A DNA stretch of 64,000 nt from positions 39,716-103,715 of the forward strand of contig JAYMGJ010000404.1 of assembly GCA_037178675.1 (NCBI GenBank). Reading direction: 5' to 3'. Every line of letters starts with the position of its first letter. Position 1 is the first letter of the stretch. This document shows, in pieces, positions 44,879 to 57,260 of this stretch. Source of the DNA: Scleroderma bovista. Lineage: Eukaryota > Basidiomycota > Agaricomycetes > Boletales > Sclerodermataceae. The position numbers and the translations under genes are program-made. The notes beneath the pieces are model-generated. The model was not told the DNA's origin. It did not search any database and saw nothing but the letters and a program-made list of their open reading frames with translations.

Positions 44879-46500
44879 TATACGCCAATGACATGGGCAG
44901 CAGAGCATATCCATTATATTCCGACCGATACATACGTGACGTGGGCCTATGCATCCGCTAGGAACACGTTGAACGGTCAAAAAAACTGCGGCTCAATGCA
45001 AGTCGAAAGCCCGATGAACTTGGCCCGATAAAAATCTATGCACTGTCATTATTCAACCTTGGTGACCATGCATGGTCCATCGATACCCGGAGTGCATGTA
45101 GCTGTTGCCCAGCCAGAACCTACCGTGCACAGAAAATTTACGACTTGTTTCAGTTAGCTGATTTCCCCACCATGGTAGGAGAGCCGCAATTCATCCGTAG
45201 ATAAATAACAGATCATTCTTCTCCGGGGCTCTATCGACAAACTCTTACGGCGCGTCGTTAGCCTCTTATTTGGCAATCGTTGACACAGGTTGGGCACAAT
45301 GCTTTGAACAGACACATGCCCCGAGGGAGAGCAACGACGGGTCTCATTGCTGAGGGGTTGCTCCAGGCGTCATCACCGCCCTGTTCTCCCCACTTAACGC
45401 CCCGGATCATTCAGGCGTATCCAAGGACAGCTACCTGTGAAAGTGGCTCTAGCAAGGGTATATGATCCGTTCAAAAAAATAATTCAAGGTGGTACCCTTC
45501 ACAAACATTCCTGTAGTAAAATGCTTCCGATAAAGGGCTATCGATGGCCGCAGCTATTGGTATGGAAGCACAGCCGAGAATCCTGTCCCAAAGAGCGCAG
45601 CTGTCCGGTTTTCCATACCTTGGCGACTATATCGAGCCAGTTTCTATTTATGCACTTCCCCCCTGCAGAATATTCTATCGAGGCACTTGTTCCAGCCGAG
45701 ACATGGCGATCGATGAGTGTTGAGACAATTCTACATTCTTATCTAACGAAAGCCCTCGTGCAATTCCACCTCGATAACCTTTGCTGACTGCAGGCTGATG
45801 AGTTCACGTTATGGCCGGGCCGCGTTCGGCAATTTCGGATTCGTGTACACATGTGATCCAGCCTTGTTTTTGGGCTGTTCCTAACGGTTCGGGAAGCGTT
45901 CTGAAGAAACTTGAACCTTATCAGAGTTTATGTAAGTAATGGAACGCCACACTATTGCTTGGATTACCGAGTGAGTGTATGAAGGTGTATGACGTAGAAA
46001 CGAGAGTGCAACATGGAAGCATCATACATAGGCTACCCTTACTCAGAGTCGCGGTGCTCACATTCACTCGAGGATACCCTCGGGGGTCATTTCACGACAA
46101 TACTTGAAATCATAACACAGCGAATAACACGGAGGATCGCAATGTAAGTGGATAAGTTTTTGGTGTTTAGCGAACTTTCATTATTTTACGCGACACCTCA
46201 CGCCGCTCACGCACCGACGCCCGAAGAAAGAGAATAAAAGGAGAATAAAAGCATGCACAGCAAACGGCACAGAAGAGAGGTACCCGACCTGAGGGAAGAA
46301 TGACAGTAGGAAGAAAAAGAGTCAAGGATAAGTGCACAGAAAACGAAAGGGTAAGTGGGCATAAGGCAACCAAAGAGAGCGTCCGCGAACCTTGTTCCCA
46401 CTAATACAGCACACCACCCCACACACCCAAGACCAACGCACTGTCCACCCTCATCCACCCCATCGGATCCAGTCATACTGGCTGCCGTGGCACATAAGGT
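44879..46500. other. 1.6-kb convergent intergenic
   Basis: Between the MTG1 and G3BP-like stops. No frame carries a recognisable motif and no RNA gene was found. The stretch near 46200-46500 may be the 3' untranslated region of the G3BP-like gene. Confidence 0.4.
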
Positions 46501-48125
46501 CTACTTCCCAGGAGGAGGCCCACCACGCCCTCGGCCACCTGGACCACCGCGACCACTCCTGAACCCGCCACGCGAATCGCCATTGATTGGGCCACCACCC
46601 CGTGGACGGCTCTGCGGACGCTCTCCTCGCTCCTTCCGAGTTTCTACAACAATGCGCACCGAGCCCGCCTCCCCGCCAACATCGATACGGATACCACCTT
46701 CGCCACCCTGGTTCTGCGGTAATGAGGCAATGATAGCCTTTTTAGCGGCGTCCAACGAGGTAAATTCCAGGAAGGCACAAGCTTTTGCGCGCACAACTTC
46801 AAATTCCTTCAACGGTCCGAAACGTTGAGTCAGCACCTGGTTCAGCTGGGTATTTGTAACCGACTCAATCACGCCCTAGAAGCATGTGAATGGTGAGCTA
46901 AACCAGTTTATGACCGAGAGGCGACATACCTTAACGAAGCACTGAGGGGTAGTAAGTGCCTGCACAGCAGCAACAGCAGGGTATTCACGTGGCCCGTGGT
47001 GTTGACCACCGCGATGACCATGTGGAGCAGGCGAATGTGTACCCGGTGCGGGTGCGGGACTACTCGATGAGGCAGGAACCTCAGTCAAGCCCTTAGACTC
47101 TTGTGCAACTGCAGAGCCCCACCGGTTAGAATCAGTGGCAGCAAGTGTCGCCCAGCTCCTGGGTTTCGCCGGTGTAGGTGCATGCGGCTGCGGTTGAGGA
47201 GGGGACTGCGATTGCTGTTGGACAGGTATAGGGGGTTGGGATGGAGGCGCAGGCGAAGTAGTGGGAGGCGCCTGAGGTTGAGGAGTCGGTTCAAATTCCG
47301 GAGGAGCAGGCTCTGGCGCGGCTTCGACAGCGGGAATGGTAGGAGAAGTTTGAAGGGAAGGTGCAGAGGACTGAGGCTCAGATTCGGTGGAATGTATGCC
47401 GTTGGCCTCTGGAAGCTTCGTCTCAGCAGCAGCAGGAGGGGTAGGGGATTGGGGATTGACAGTTGTAGGTTCCTCCTCTACGAGAGGGGCTGGAGGTGGC
47501 GGGGTTGGTTCCGGAGGTGGCGCAGGTGTGGAAACTGGCGCAGCCTCTGGCTCTGAGACGGAGACAGTTGCGACGACAGGTTCTGCAGCAGATTGCTCTG
47601 ATGTGGATTGTTCTTCGGTGGAAGGGACAGAAACATCGACTTCACTCAAGTCATCTTCCGTGGATTCCTCCTTAAGGAATCGGAAGATGTCATTGAGAAC
47701 GAAATATCCATTTGGCTGTTCTGCAAGGAAGAAGGTTTGAACAAACTTTTTCCACGGGTCGCCATGATTAGACATTTCTCCGATAACTTGGATGATAATG
47801 CCACCATTCGCAGAAGACTGGGCGTCAACAGAGTGGATGTAAACCTTGCAATCTTGGAAGCCAATGGAGGTGATCTTGCTGTGGATTTCCTGAAAGAGAG
47901 TCAATAGTGTCGAGGAGTATGGATATACGAAAGTACCTGTTGACCGAAGCATGGCTTGATATCCTCGCCCTCCATTCCATGGGAGAAAGTGGAGGTTTTC
48001 GTGTAGAAACAATGCAAACGATTGGGTTGTTTGTTGACAAACGTGTAATACTGGGGAACAAACTGCCATCCAACCTCAGAAGGAACGACATTCTGATGGA
48101 TCGTGGACGATGGAGGAGTGGACAT
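46501..48125 (-). CDS. G3BP/Nxt3-like NTF2-RRM protein
   Basis: RNA-binding protein of the G3BP/Nxt3/Bre5 group, known as a stress-granule component and a partner of the deubiquitinase Ubp3/Usp10. Exons 48125-47937, 47889-46930 and 46875-46501 give 507 residues. The N-terminal NTF2-like domain (about 12-145) shows VGWQFVPQYYTFVN, FYTKTSTFSHG, DCKVYIHSVDAQ and GEMSN, FFLAEQPNGYFVLNDIFRFL (parts). A long Pro/Glu/Ala/Thr-rich linker follows, with the PRSWATLAA motif typical of the group. An RRM (QCFVKGVIE...LTQRFGPLKEFEVVRAKACAFLEF, in part) begins near residue 375, and the protein ends in RGG/Gly-rich sequence. All parts are in the expected order. Confidence 0.88.
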
Positions 48126-48491
48126 TATGGAAACGATGCTGTTGGGTGGTGAGAGGAGGAAAAAAAAAGAGACACAGGACCCACCTTGGAAAGAAAAAGG
48201 AAATAAATGGACGTGCAGTTGTGTGCGTGAGCGGGTCTAAGAGAGTACAACGAAGTGAGCCTGAGCAGCAAGGTCAGCAGCAGAGTGAGACGGCGAGCGC
48301 GGTCGACGAACGCGAAGACACTCGAATTTTACCTCGGCACCTGCCGCACAGCTGACTCAGCACATGTGGCGCAGTCGAGATCCTGTGGTGCAGCCCCTGA
48401 TTGCGGGTTACGTAAACTTGTCACAGCCCCGATCGAGCAATGAGCTTATATCCTCCATCGCAGCTTTGACCTCTCCACAATTCCTTCCCAA
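48126..48491. promoter_or_regulatory. Divergent promoter, G3BP-like / HET-C
   Basis: 366 bp between two start codons facing away from each other. A purine-rich run (AGGAGGAAAAAAAAAGAG) lies close to the G3BP-like start. No clear TATA box. Confidence 0.45.
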
Positions 48492-51400
48492 ATGCCCAAC
48501 AATCTGACCGTATTTCTCATCCTCTTCGTTGTTCTTGCCTTCTGTCTCTCGGACAATGGCGTGTATGCCTTCGGCGCAGGCAATATCCCCTCGTAAGTCC
48601 TCATCCGCCATCTTAAGTGGAGCACTCAGGCAAGATCGGGTCATAGCTTCGCATACATGGAGGGGAAGGCGTTCCGTCATGGTGATATTGTGCGCATCGG
48701 AATATCGGGGCTAGATCTACAGATAACTGACCCCCCTTGGCCACTTGTAGGAAGATGCCCTCTCCGAACTTCTAAAGAAGGGTGCCGCAGGTGGATTTGG
48801 TCTCGCTAGCTTGATCTCAAAGGGTTCCAAGTTTGGTGGCTTGGATGTCAAGCGCGTGTACTTTGGGTAAGTGCCGATCCTGATGTCCGTGATATTATTT
48901 CAAAGACCGTGGCCAGAAACTGGTTAAGAGACTACAGTCAGGTGATTCTTTCTATTCGCTCATTTCACGTCATGTAGATTAATATGACTATATAGGCAGT
49001 CGATATTGGAGCATTGAAGAAAGTAAACATTCAGGTTTAGTTTCCCTTTGGTCTATTCTGTGGCAGCAGATTGACGTTTTTCAGACTATCCTCAATCTAT
49101 GCATGGTTCTTGGTTTCATGGCAAGTATTTTTTACATTTTACAGTACTACCCACGTTTTAACAGTAGTACAACTTTAAGGCCCATGGCTATGCCACAGAG
49201 GAATTTGAAGTCACTCAAGAACGCCTTGGCTGCTACCTCCCGGTATTCACATTCACATGTGGCTTTTCCGTGTGCTTATCACCTGGAATAGACCGAACAT
49301 ATCGACAACCCGAAAGGTTATGGTGATGGTGAAGATCCCCGGCGGTATCACCCTGGATTGCGGGGCCCGGTAGATGTATGTCCCTCGCGAGTAACTGTAT
49401 CGCATTCATAACTCGTCTTTATCACCAGCCTCGTGAACTTGAAATAGACTTGCGGACCGGAATGAAGAACTATATAGCCAATGGTGGGTATCCACTAATT
49501 TCCAGGGTGTATCGACAATTCATTTTACTGCTTTAAGAGAACGGCAGCTGGGACACCTCCAAAGCGCTTGTTCGGCGTACTCTAGAGCGATGCATACATC
49601 TCGGCCGTCAATATCGTTCTACGAATAACAAAGCCGACCAATATGAAGCGTTCCGCCTTCTCGGACAATCTGTAGGTATTTGATGTGCCTAGTAATTTCC
49701 ATGGACATTGACACTGATTCCTGCAGCTCCATACACTCGAGGACTTTCCCGCGCACTCCAACTTTTGCGAGCTTGCACTCGTTTCGTTGGGTTGTACCCA
49801 GGTGTTTGTTCACGTCGGAGACAGAGTACGCATTCAGGCTCCCGGTGGGAAACACGTTGCTCCCATTGTAACGGGGACATTTGGAGCGAGCGATTTCTTG
49901 CACAGTTTGCTGGGAGGTCCGATACTTCATCGATAGCTTTACTTTTTTGATTCTCACAATTTGCTTCTGCAGAGGCTACCGATCATCTGGTACGTTAAAA
50001 TCCTGTGACAATCTGACCAGATGACTAACCTCTAGGCCCATCTATCGACATTAGAGTGAGGTGCGTAGCTTTAATTCTAACGGTAATTAGACCTCTCACA
50101 CCACGGGTAGGCATCCGTCACGGATCTAAACAAAGAACTCGACAATGCGCGCTCCAAGTCTCAGTCATCTAGCAGGAGCCCGTTTGACAATTTGCGTGAC
50201 CTGTTCCTCAATCTGCCAGGCGGCAGCGGAAATGAGATGACGCGTGAGATGGAGGGAATTGAAAGGATTCGGGCTGGACCAGCGCAAGGTGGCAAACGCC
50301 CTGAGGACATGAGTCCTCAAGAACTTCATTCGGTCCTGTGGCAGGTGCTAAGCTTTAGGGACTCCGGTTTGTTTTTCTATTAATATACACAACGAACTTC
50401 TAAGCTGATGCTGTTTTGGCAGTCATGAAAAAGATCTCTAACACCATTGGTTTGTCGGAAGCCTATAGTTACCGCCTAGATATCTAAGTATTTTCTAGAG
50501 AAGATCCCTGGCCTGGGTCCCCTCGTCGATAAGATTGGCGACTCTATTTCAGGTAGGTATCAAGTCTTGTTTGTCTCACCTGGGCTGACAAGTGGCATCA
50601 TCAGTTTTCGTGTTTACGACTGTAGAGGTCAGCAAACGTTCATCAGAGCCTCGCTATTATCTCACGTCCCTATCAAAATTTAGCCGTTCCTAAAACCCAT
50701 TCTCAAAACTGCCACAGGTGGTTTGCAGGCCGCTTCAGGAGAAGTGATCAACACTCATGATCAATACGAAGTACGGTGTTCCGTTTATGTTATGGGCCAT
50801 CTAAACTGATCGGCTTCGCTATCGTTCTTTTCTTGCTAGGTATTCAATGATCCACTGGCTGTGAGTGCTACCGTCTTGAATCTTATGGTCACCATCACGT
50901 TGTGGCGCAATGTCCATGCTATACTTTCCACTTCCATGAGGGCCGGAAGTTGTGGCTGGGCTTATCTACCAGTTGATCCTAGTTGCTGACAATCGCCGCA
51001 GAACGACCCTACACACTCCTTCCTGAGCAAGGATCACTTCGTACGTAACGTCATCATTCCGTAATTCAATTGTGACTGATGCATCATTGATATGACTCAA
51101 TGATTGAAATAGAATTTGATTCTGAATGAACCCGCGGGCCACCTGGCCAGGATCATCCTTGTAAGTGCAATCTCAGATCGGGGGGCGATAATGCTGACGT
51201 GGTTGTTCAGATATACACCGTCAATGCAGTGGTCAAAGCTTGGGACGATACGTCTGTCAATGTTCATCAAGTTACCGAGGATGTCTTGCAATGCTTGTAA
51301 GTTATCCTCAAGGCTTTTCTGTCCTCCTCACTAAACGGGTCACTAGGTTCCACCCGGACTTCCACAACCAAAACTCGAAGGTCCAGCGTGAGATGTTGCA

Positions 51401-52340
51401 ATACATGAGCACTTGGGTACACGAACTGGGTCACAAGCGCGATGAGATCCTGCAGCGCCTCACGAGGGAGGCGGTCCGTGCGCACCGAAACATCCGGGTG
51501 ATGGGAGACGGCGGTGTTCCCCAGGCTCAAGGCTCGTATGCCTACAATGAAGGTCTACAGACGCAGCAGACTATCCAAGGATACGTTCAGGCGATCCCCG
51601 GGGTTTCACAGGCTCAGTCCCTCCTTAATGTGGTGAGCGGAGGACCGGGCGGTCAGCGAGAGCTGCCAGGGGAATCATTCAGTGCCCCTGTTTTAGAGGG
51701 CAGGTACCCCAGGCCGGGATCTCCTCCCCAGAGTGGTATCGGGGGCGCACCGTCTTTCCCGGGTATTTCGAGCCAATATGCACCTCCTTCGGGTCCTCCG
51801 CCCCCAAACCTGAGCTCTTACGCGCCAAGCTCAGGATATGCTCGGCCCTCATCACCCCCGTCCTTCCCTGGTGCGGCCAGACCGGGTTCGCATGGGTCTG
51901 CATATGCCCCGACATACGTGAGCGCTGCCAGTCCTGGGAGAGGAGGATCCTCGTTCCCAGAGGCGTCTCGACCTGGGTCTAATTATCACTCGAATACGGG
52001 GTCTGGGTATACTCCAGGATATATGAATACTGGTCCTGGAGGCAGAGGACCCTCGTTCCCGGATGCATCCGGACCAGGATCCAACTATCACTCGAGCACG
52101 ACTTCTCCGTATGCTCCTCCTCCGAGCAGCTCTGCATATGCTCCGCCAGAAGGATACTCAGGGATGGGTTTCCCGGATGCACCATCTGGCAGGCATGGTC
52201 ATGGCTTCCCCGATGCTCCTGGATATGGAGGACAGGAGAGTGAATTTAGAATTCCATCGCCTGGCCGAGGGAATAGGAACGAGCGCCAGTCCCGCCAGCA
52301 TGGGCAGCCACGTGGTGGATCGTACGGTGATAGATGGTAA
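48492..52340 (+). CDS. HET-C: Het-C protein
   Basis: Secretory-pathway protein of the Het-C/Tinc family; some ascomycete alleles act in heterokaryon incompatibility, but the gene is widespread and its basal role unclear. Twenty-three exons give 847 residues: 48492-48592, 48647-48689, 48751-48866, 48917-48941, 48996-49034, 49085-49120, 49180-49242, 49292-49375, 49429-49483, 49538-49671, 49727-49916, 49973-49989, 50055-50060, 50111-50366, 50423-50449, 50499-50552, 50605-50627, 50684-50770, 50840-50860, 51002-51040, 51113-51160, 51211-51296, 51347-52340. A signal peptide is followed by family blocks FGAGNIPS, FRHGDIEDAL, KRVYFGNWLRDYSQAVDIG, HIDNPKGYGDGEDPR, PRELEID, GMKNYIAN and LHTLEDFPAHSNF. 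The last 200 residues are Gly/Pro/Ser/Tyr-rich and repetitive. One intron is GC-AG and one exon has 6 nt. Confidence 0.9.
51932..52120 (+). repeat. Tandem repeat inside the Het-C C-terminus
   Basis: A block of about 102 bp (34 codons) starting with CCTGGGAGAGGAGG at 51932 returns from 52034 in diverged form. The encoded units both contain SFP-(E/D)-AS-x-PGSNYHS, so the repeat is kept at protein level. Confidence 0.6.
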
Positions 52341-52642
52341 TGGCGACAAGATGTCAAGGGAAGGCAATGGAATGACTGTAAATATGTATCCAGAACGAAA
52401 GTCCGTTTTTTCTTTTATTACTCGGCTGTCTGTCATGTACAAAACATGTCCGTAGTAGTGTACGACGTAGGGGTGACTATGAGCATGAAGGGATGACCGC
52501 AAATGTGATGCTGAGGTGTGTGTGTACTAATGAACAGGGGATGCTGATGGGCTAGTAGAACATGTGGAGGAATAATAGAAATATAGTATAGGGAAATTAA
52601 AGGAGCGGAATAGGCGAAAGAAAATGCTCGGATTGACGTTGG
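52341..52642. other. Short convergent intergenic
   Basis: 302 bp shared by the 3' ends of HET-C and the following minus-strand gene. No other feature seen. Confidence 0.5.
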
Positions 52643-53225
52643 TCAGGAACTGACTTCCTCACGATGCAGGATGGTCATGAGTCCAGGCACGTTGCGGACC
52701 TTGTCGAGAGCCACTGGCCGTTGTGGATCGGGTCGCGACGACCGCGAAGCAAAGGCACAGTAACGAACCTATGAAGATGAGTACCGAGCGGGGAAGTCAT
52801 GAGGGATGGAGAACTTACCCGCACCCTATACGACCCTTGCCTCGGAACTTTCGGCATACGTATTGTGCATTCCCAGCTGATAAAAGAAAGATCCGAACGT
52901 CAGACATCTTACGGGATAGCTGTCAAGCACATGAAAAAACACACCTTTCCTCTACGAGGACATTCGCACCCAAGTACTCTGCCTTCTCCAACAGGCTGGC
53001 GCGGGAGGCCCTGAGCAGCTTGGGAACATCGACAGCGCCCTTGCATGTGAAAAGATCCGAGTGCACCAGCGGGACACGATTTCTGGCCGTTGCACCCTCG
53101 CCGGACAAGGACGGATGTGTCTGAGGCTCTCCAGAGCAGAAGTCGATAGTGTCTGTTTTGGACCTGTCTTTGGCCCTTTGCAGCTTTACGAATACGCTGG
53201 CCACGGACGGGAGCGTCAATGGCAT
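52643..53225 (-). CDS. Small conserved-looking protein, unknown
   Basis: Not recognised. Exons 53225-52945, 52876-52819 and 52768-52643 give 154 residues; splice phases agree. Sequence features: VASVFVKLQRAKDRSKTDTIDF, then ASRASLLEKAEYLGANVLVEESWECTI (given in part: KAEYLGANVLVEE), YRVRVRYCAFA, and the end PVALDKVRNVPGLMTIL. The mixed alpha-beta pattern with a Leu-Gly-Ala-Asn-x-Leu-Val strand recalls small heavy-metal-binding/YbjQ-like folds, but that is only an impression. An earlier Met at 53258 would add 11 residues. The gene sits tail to tail with HET-C and 280 bp downstream of MAK5 on the same strand. Confidence 0.65.
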
Positions 53226-53504
53226 CGTGATGGGAGACGGTGGAGGCGACGCGATCATAACCGCGACTTGTTTTCTGTCGTTGTTTGGTGTGATATGGAA
53301 CAAGGGAGGACTGGGTGCAATTGCGGGGTGGAAGACATATTTGTATCAGAGCGGAGTTTGGACCAGGTGTCTTATGAATAAAACTAATCACACGTTTCAC
53401 GCTATGGACGCCGTCGCCATACAAGCAGTCCAGTCCTGCCTGCAGTGGTGACCCTGCACAACACGATGCAGCCACGGAGCCAAGTGGATATCATCACGTC
53501 TCCC

Positions 53505-56306
53505 TCAGGAACCAAACCCTGTCCACTCCACCAGCTCTTTCTTCTCTTTCCTCGTCTTGCTGGGTTGCCTTTTCCTGCCAGCCACCACGTCGTCGCCCGC
53601 TTCTGTCCTCTTCAGGCCCAACATACTTTCGTGAACTGTGCGCAGTAGTAAAGCCTCGACTCAGGGCATGGTAAAGACACACTGACCATTGCCCTCGATA
53701 AGGTCGTCCACAATGGACCTGCTCCCAGAGGTAATGTACCTCGCAGATATCCCACGTGCCAGGAGAGGCTTGGATAGCAATGCTTTGAGTTCAGCTTTTA
53801 GAGACACCACTTTGGCGTCAGATCTCTTCTTTTGAAACTTGGAAGGTTTGCCATCATCCGACGCGCTGGCGGCAGATCAATCCACAACCGCATTGCATAG
53901 CCTGATCATCACCTGCCTCATGAAATCCGAATCAAGTTCGATGTCCATTGCTTCCGCTGTTTCTTTCACCCAGCAGCGCTCGTGGTTTTGTTTCTTGACC
54001 TTGTGCTGCTGCAAGTCAATTTGTCGCGCTAGATGAACCCGGGCTTTCAGGTCGTCCAATAGTGTCATCTCCATGGAAATTTCAGGGATATCACCATCAT
54101 CTGCAGTCTCCCTGAGAAAACACCGGGATTATGGAAGAAAGCCGGGACCTACGCCGTCCAAGTTTGGTCAACAAAGCCCTCGATATTCTCCTCTCCTCGG
54201 GCGCACACATGAGTAAACTGAATCCTTTCTGCATCGCACGTGCGGTACGACCATTCCGATGCACGAAAACGTCCGCAGAACGCGGCATCTGATAGTGTAT
54301 GACATGGTCCACTGCGGGGATGTCAAGTCCCCGCGCCGCAATATCAGTCGCAAGCAAAATGGCGTTTGGCGTTGATTTGAATCTGTGAAATGTATCCAAT
54401 TTTTGATGTGGGGCGAATTAAAAAAGATCCGAAGTACCTGTCAAGGTTCTTCAGTCGTTGGCGCTGCTCCAATTGGGAGTGCAAAGGGAAGGTTTTCAGG
54501 TTCAGTAATTCCAACAATGGTAGGAGCCGCCGGATGCCATCGATAGCCGATAAGAACACGAGGGAACGGCCTGGGTATCGCAACAGGAAGTAGTACAGAT
54601 ACACGTCCTGAAAAAAAAAAAGATGATGTCAGTGGCCAAGGTACATGCACCATGTTAAATAAGCGCACCTTATCGGAGGAGAGGCATTCGAGCCTGCTGA
54701 GCTGCAGTGTGGAGACAGTGCCACCCTCGGGGCTGATGTCTATGACGTCTGGTTGATTACGGAAGTCAAGGCGGAGAAGGAGGTCGTCTATACAGAGATA
54801 GGGGGTAAGAAGCACGCTCCATGATGAGAGTCTATAACTGACCAAGCGTGCTGAGGGGTTTGTTGCTAGCGTCACAGTGTCGTGAACGCTTTTTGAGGTT
54901 GCGCTGTAGGTCCTTGCTAAGAGTGGCAGAGAATACAAATGTCTGCAATTTGTCTTCCGGACCTGAGTCTTCCGCTTTTTGTAGATCGTCTTCTTCAGAT
55001 TCGATCTCGTCCTCCCTATCTCATAATCAACAAGGACTCCCAAAGTGGATCTCTCTTTCTCACCGCGATTGACGCACAGTCAAACGAAGGATATTATCCA
55101 TTTCTGCGAAGTGCCCTGCCTCGATCATACGGTCTGCTTCGTCTAGGACAAGGAACCTCAGCAGCTGGACTTGTCTAGACAACGCTTCATCCTGTAAGAC
55201 ATGATCGTGATCAAAGAACACACGATAATGGGATAAGACCCACCTCTTCCAGGATATCCCACAACCTCCCGGGCGTCGCCACAACGATATCGGCTCCACG
55301 ATCCAAAATACGGCGTTGCTTTTGCACAGACATACCACCGACAAGCACGGCGACACTCACCAGGGGCACGCGGCGTTCTTGTTGCCTGCCCGACGTCCCT
55401 GGTTTATCAGAGGACACCTCGGTGTCCGTGAAAACCGTTTCTTTGGGTTCCCCCTTGTCCTTGGCTGAGGCACCGATAACTTTGGAGAACGCGTTAAGGT
55501 GATCCGTGACCTGAAGTGCGAGTTCCCTGGTCGGCGCGAGAACCAAAGCCTGTACCTCCTTTCGACTCGTGGGCGGCCGGGGATGCGAGAGTATGTGGTG
55601 GAGAATGGGAAGGCCGTATGCAAGTGTCTTACCCGATCCCTATCAACAAGTCGTGATTAGAGCGAAGGAACACACGGGAATGCTGAAAAATGTGCGGACT
55701 GTTTCTGCGACCCCGACGACGTCACGACCAGAGAGGGCTGGGGGAAGTGCCTTGGATTGGATCGGTGTGGGGGAGAGGAACTTGTGCGAGTGGAGAACGT
55801 GGAGGATATGAGGGTGGAGATTGAAGGGGTGCCAGTCAGGTAACAGATTTGCGGCTGGGGTAAGCGGGGCGTGAATGACGAAGTCAGTAGTGGATGTGAG
55901 GACATACCGTCAAAAGAAGGGAATGGGACGGCCTGGAAGCTCTCTGTTTGCGCCACTGCGGACGAGGCATGGGACTCGCGAGCTTTGCCATCACCGGAAT
56001 CAGAGTCGTTGAGGACCTGAGCTGAAGTCAAGCATGTTAACTTATGATCATGGTTCTGGGACGAACATTGAATTTTATGAGTCGTCCGCGGTCCGTATTT
56101 TCATAGACGATTTCTACGTTGTCCACTTCCTCAAGGTCCAGTACTCCGTCATCGCCATCCAGACAGGTCTCGAGGGGTCTGGCCACTGTCTTCCATGGGA
56201 GACCATCTAATGAATTGCAGGAAGCCTTTATGCGTTTGCCTGATGAACCAGGTTGCGAGCTGGCTTTGCGCTTCAGTTTTGAGGTGCTAGTGCGTTGTGT
56301 CGCCAT
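53505..56306 (-). CDS. MAK5: DEAD-box RNA helicase Mak5 (DDX24 group)
   Basis: Nucleolar ATP-dependent RNA helicase of 60S subunit assembly. Twelve exons (56306-56067, 56016-55908, 55854-55700, 55639-55244, 55191-55064, 55015-54843, 54787-54669, 54607-54438, 54382-54155, 54111-53917, 53865-53687, 53635-53505) give 740 residues. The Mak5-specific N-terminus [11 protein letters not shown] is followed by the Q motif region [13 protein letters not shown], motif I AETGSGKT (about 166-173), [13 protein letters not shown], the DEAD box VLDEADRM (about 315-322), SAT in VFSATLS, then [12 protein letters not shown] and HRNGRTARA. The C-terminal Mak5 extension ([38 protein letters not shown], in part) is present. 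Intron 53866-53916 is GC-AG; intron 54112-54154 may be too (43 nt) or may use a nearby GT. Confidence 0.93.
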
Positions 56307-57260
56307 CGTCTTTGCAAGGTCGAAGGCCGAGCTCACTCCTGGGAAAGTCCTTCCCTGTCCAATTGGTCGTTGAGCTACAGCACAGTCAGATGAAACAGAC
56401 TCGATGTTCCAGAGAATCGGTCAACAGCTGGTTTTTCTTAGATCAAGGCTGGGCCCACACGTGTACTCTAGACAAGGATGTAGGGTGTGCTTTGCGTGTT
56501 GCGGTTTGAGTCAGCATTATAGTAGGCAATGACAAAGTTCGTGTTACGATCAGGAATCGGCTCAGTTCTATAAACACAACGCTCCACTTGACTTCACTGG
56601 AAGGGCTTCTCGTTGTAACTTGCAACATCCATCCTTTGCGTTTGCTCGTTGCAAGTACGAGCGCGACTATTCGTCGACCACCTGTCAGCCAAGGTCAGTT
56701 CATGTGGGAGACCTGGAACTGGAGAGCAAATACAAACCTTGGAACGGACCGTCTCTGGATAGTGGAGTGTCACTTGTGCCAATTATTGTGACAAGGGTTA
56801 CTGACATACGCTGTCAGGTCTTAGGTGCGACACCACAGGGCATTGTGCAGCACATCGTCCGCACCTCGGTCGCGACTTTTCGTCGTCGCTACCGAACACG
56901 AGGCGAGACGGCGGCTGCTCTTGTGGACGCCATCGAATGCTGCAAATGATACCGCGGCAGAGGTGATTACTGGCCCCGTTTCGGTGTTTGGCAACAGCCT
57001 TTGATCCAAACAAACACTTACGTCCGATTGGGACAGGTTGTGGGTCCAATTCTGACAACGACCAGTTGCCCCACCGCGAACACAGAGCCTGCAGATCTGT
57101 CTTCCAAGGCTTCTCGCTGAACGCTTCGGGTTGTAGCCATCGAACAAGCCCTCATATCTGGCACTCCTGTCCTTCGGCTCTTTGCGGGTGCGTGTTACAC
57201 ATGACACCCCGACAGCGGTGTACATCCAGCTGAATTCACTTCTAAAGCCGAAAGATATCT
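56307..57260. other. Divergent intergenic between MAK5 and the F-box-like gene
   Basis: About 0.95 kb. Frames on both strands, including one of 109 codons on the plus strand and one of 134 on the minus strand, show no motif I can name and were not called. A small spliced gene here cannot be excluded. Confidence 0.35.

Noticed and set aside
46355..46828. 157-codon plus-strand Pro-rich frame
   Set aside because: Antisense of the RGG/Gly-rich end of the G3BP-like gene.
56798..57225. Minus-strand frame of 134 codons upstream of the F-box-like gene, and a 109-codon plus-strand frame beside it
   Set aside because: Neither shows a domain, signal or conserved pattern; they overlap each other on opposite strands.
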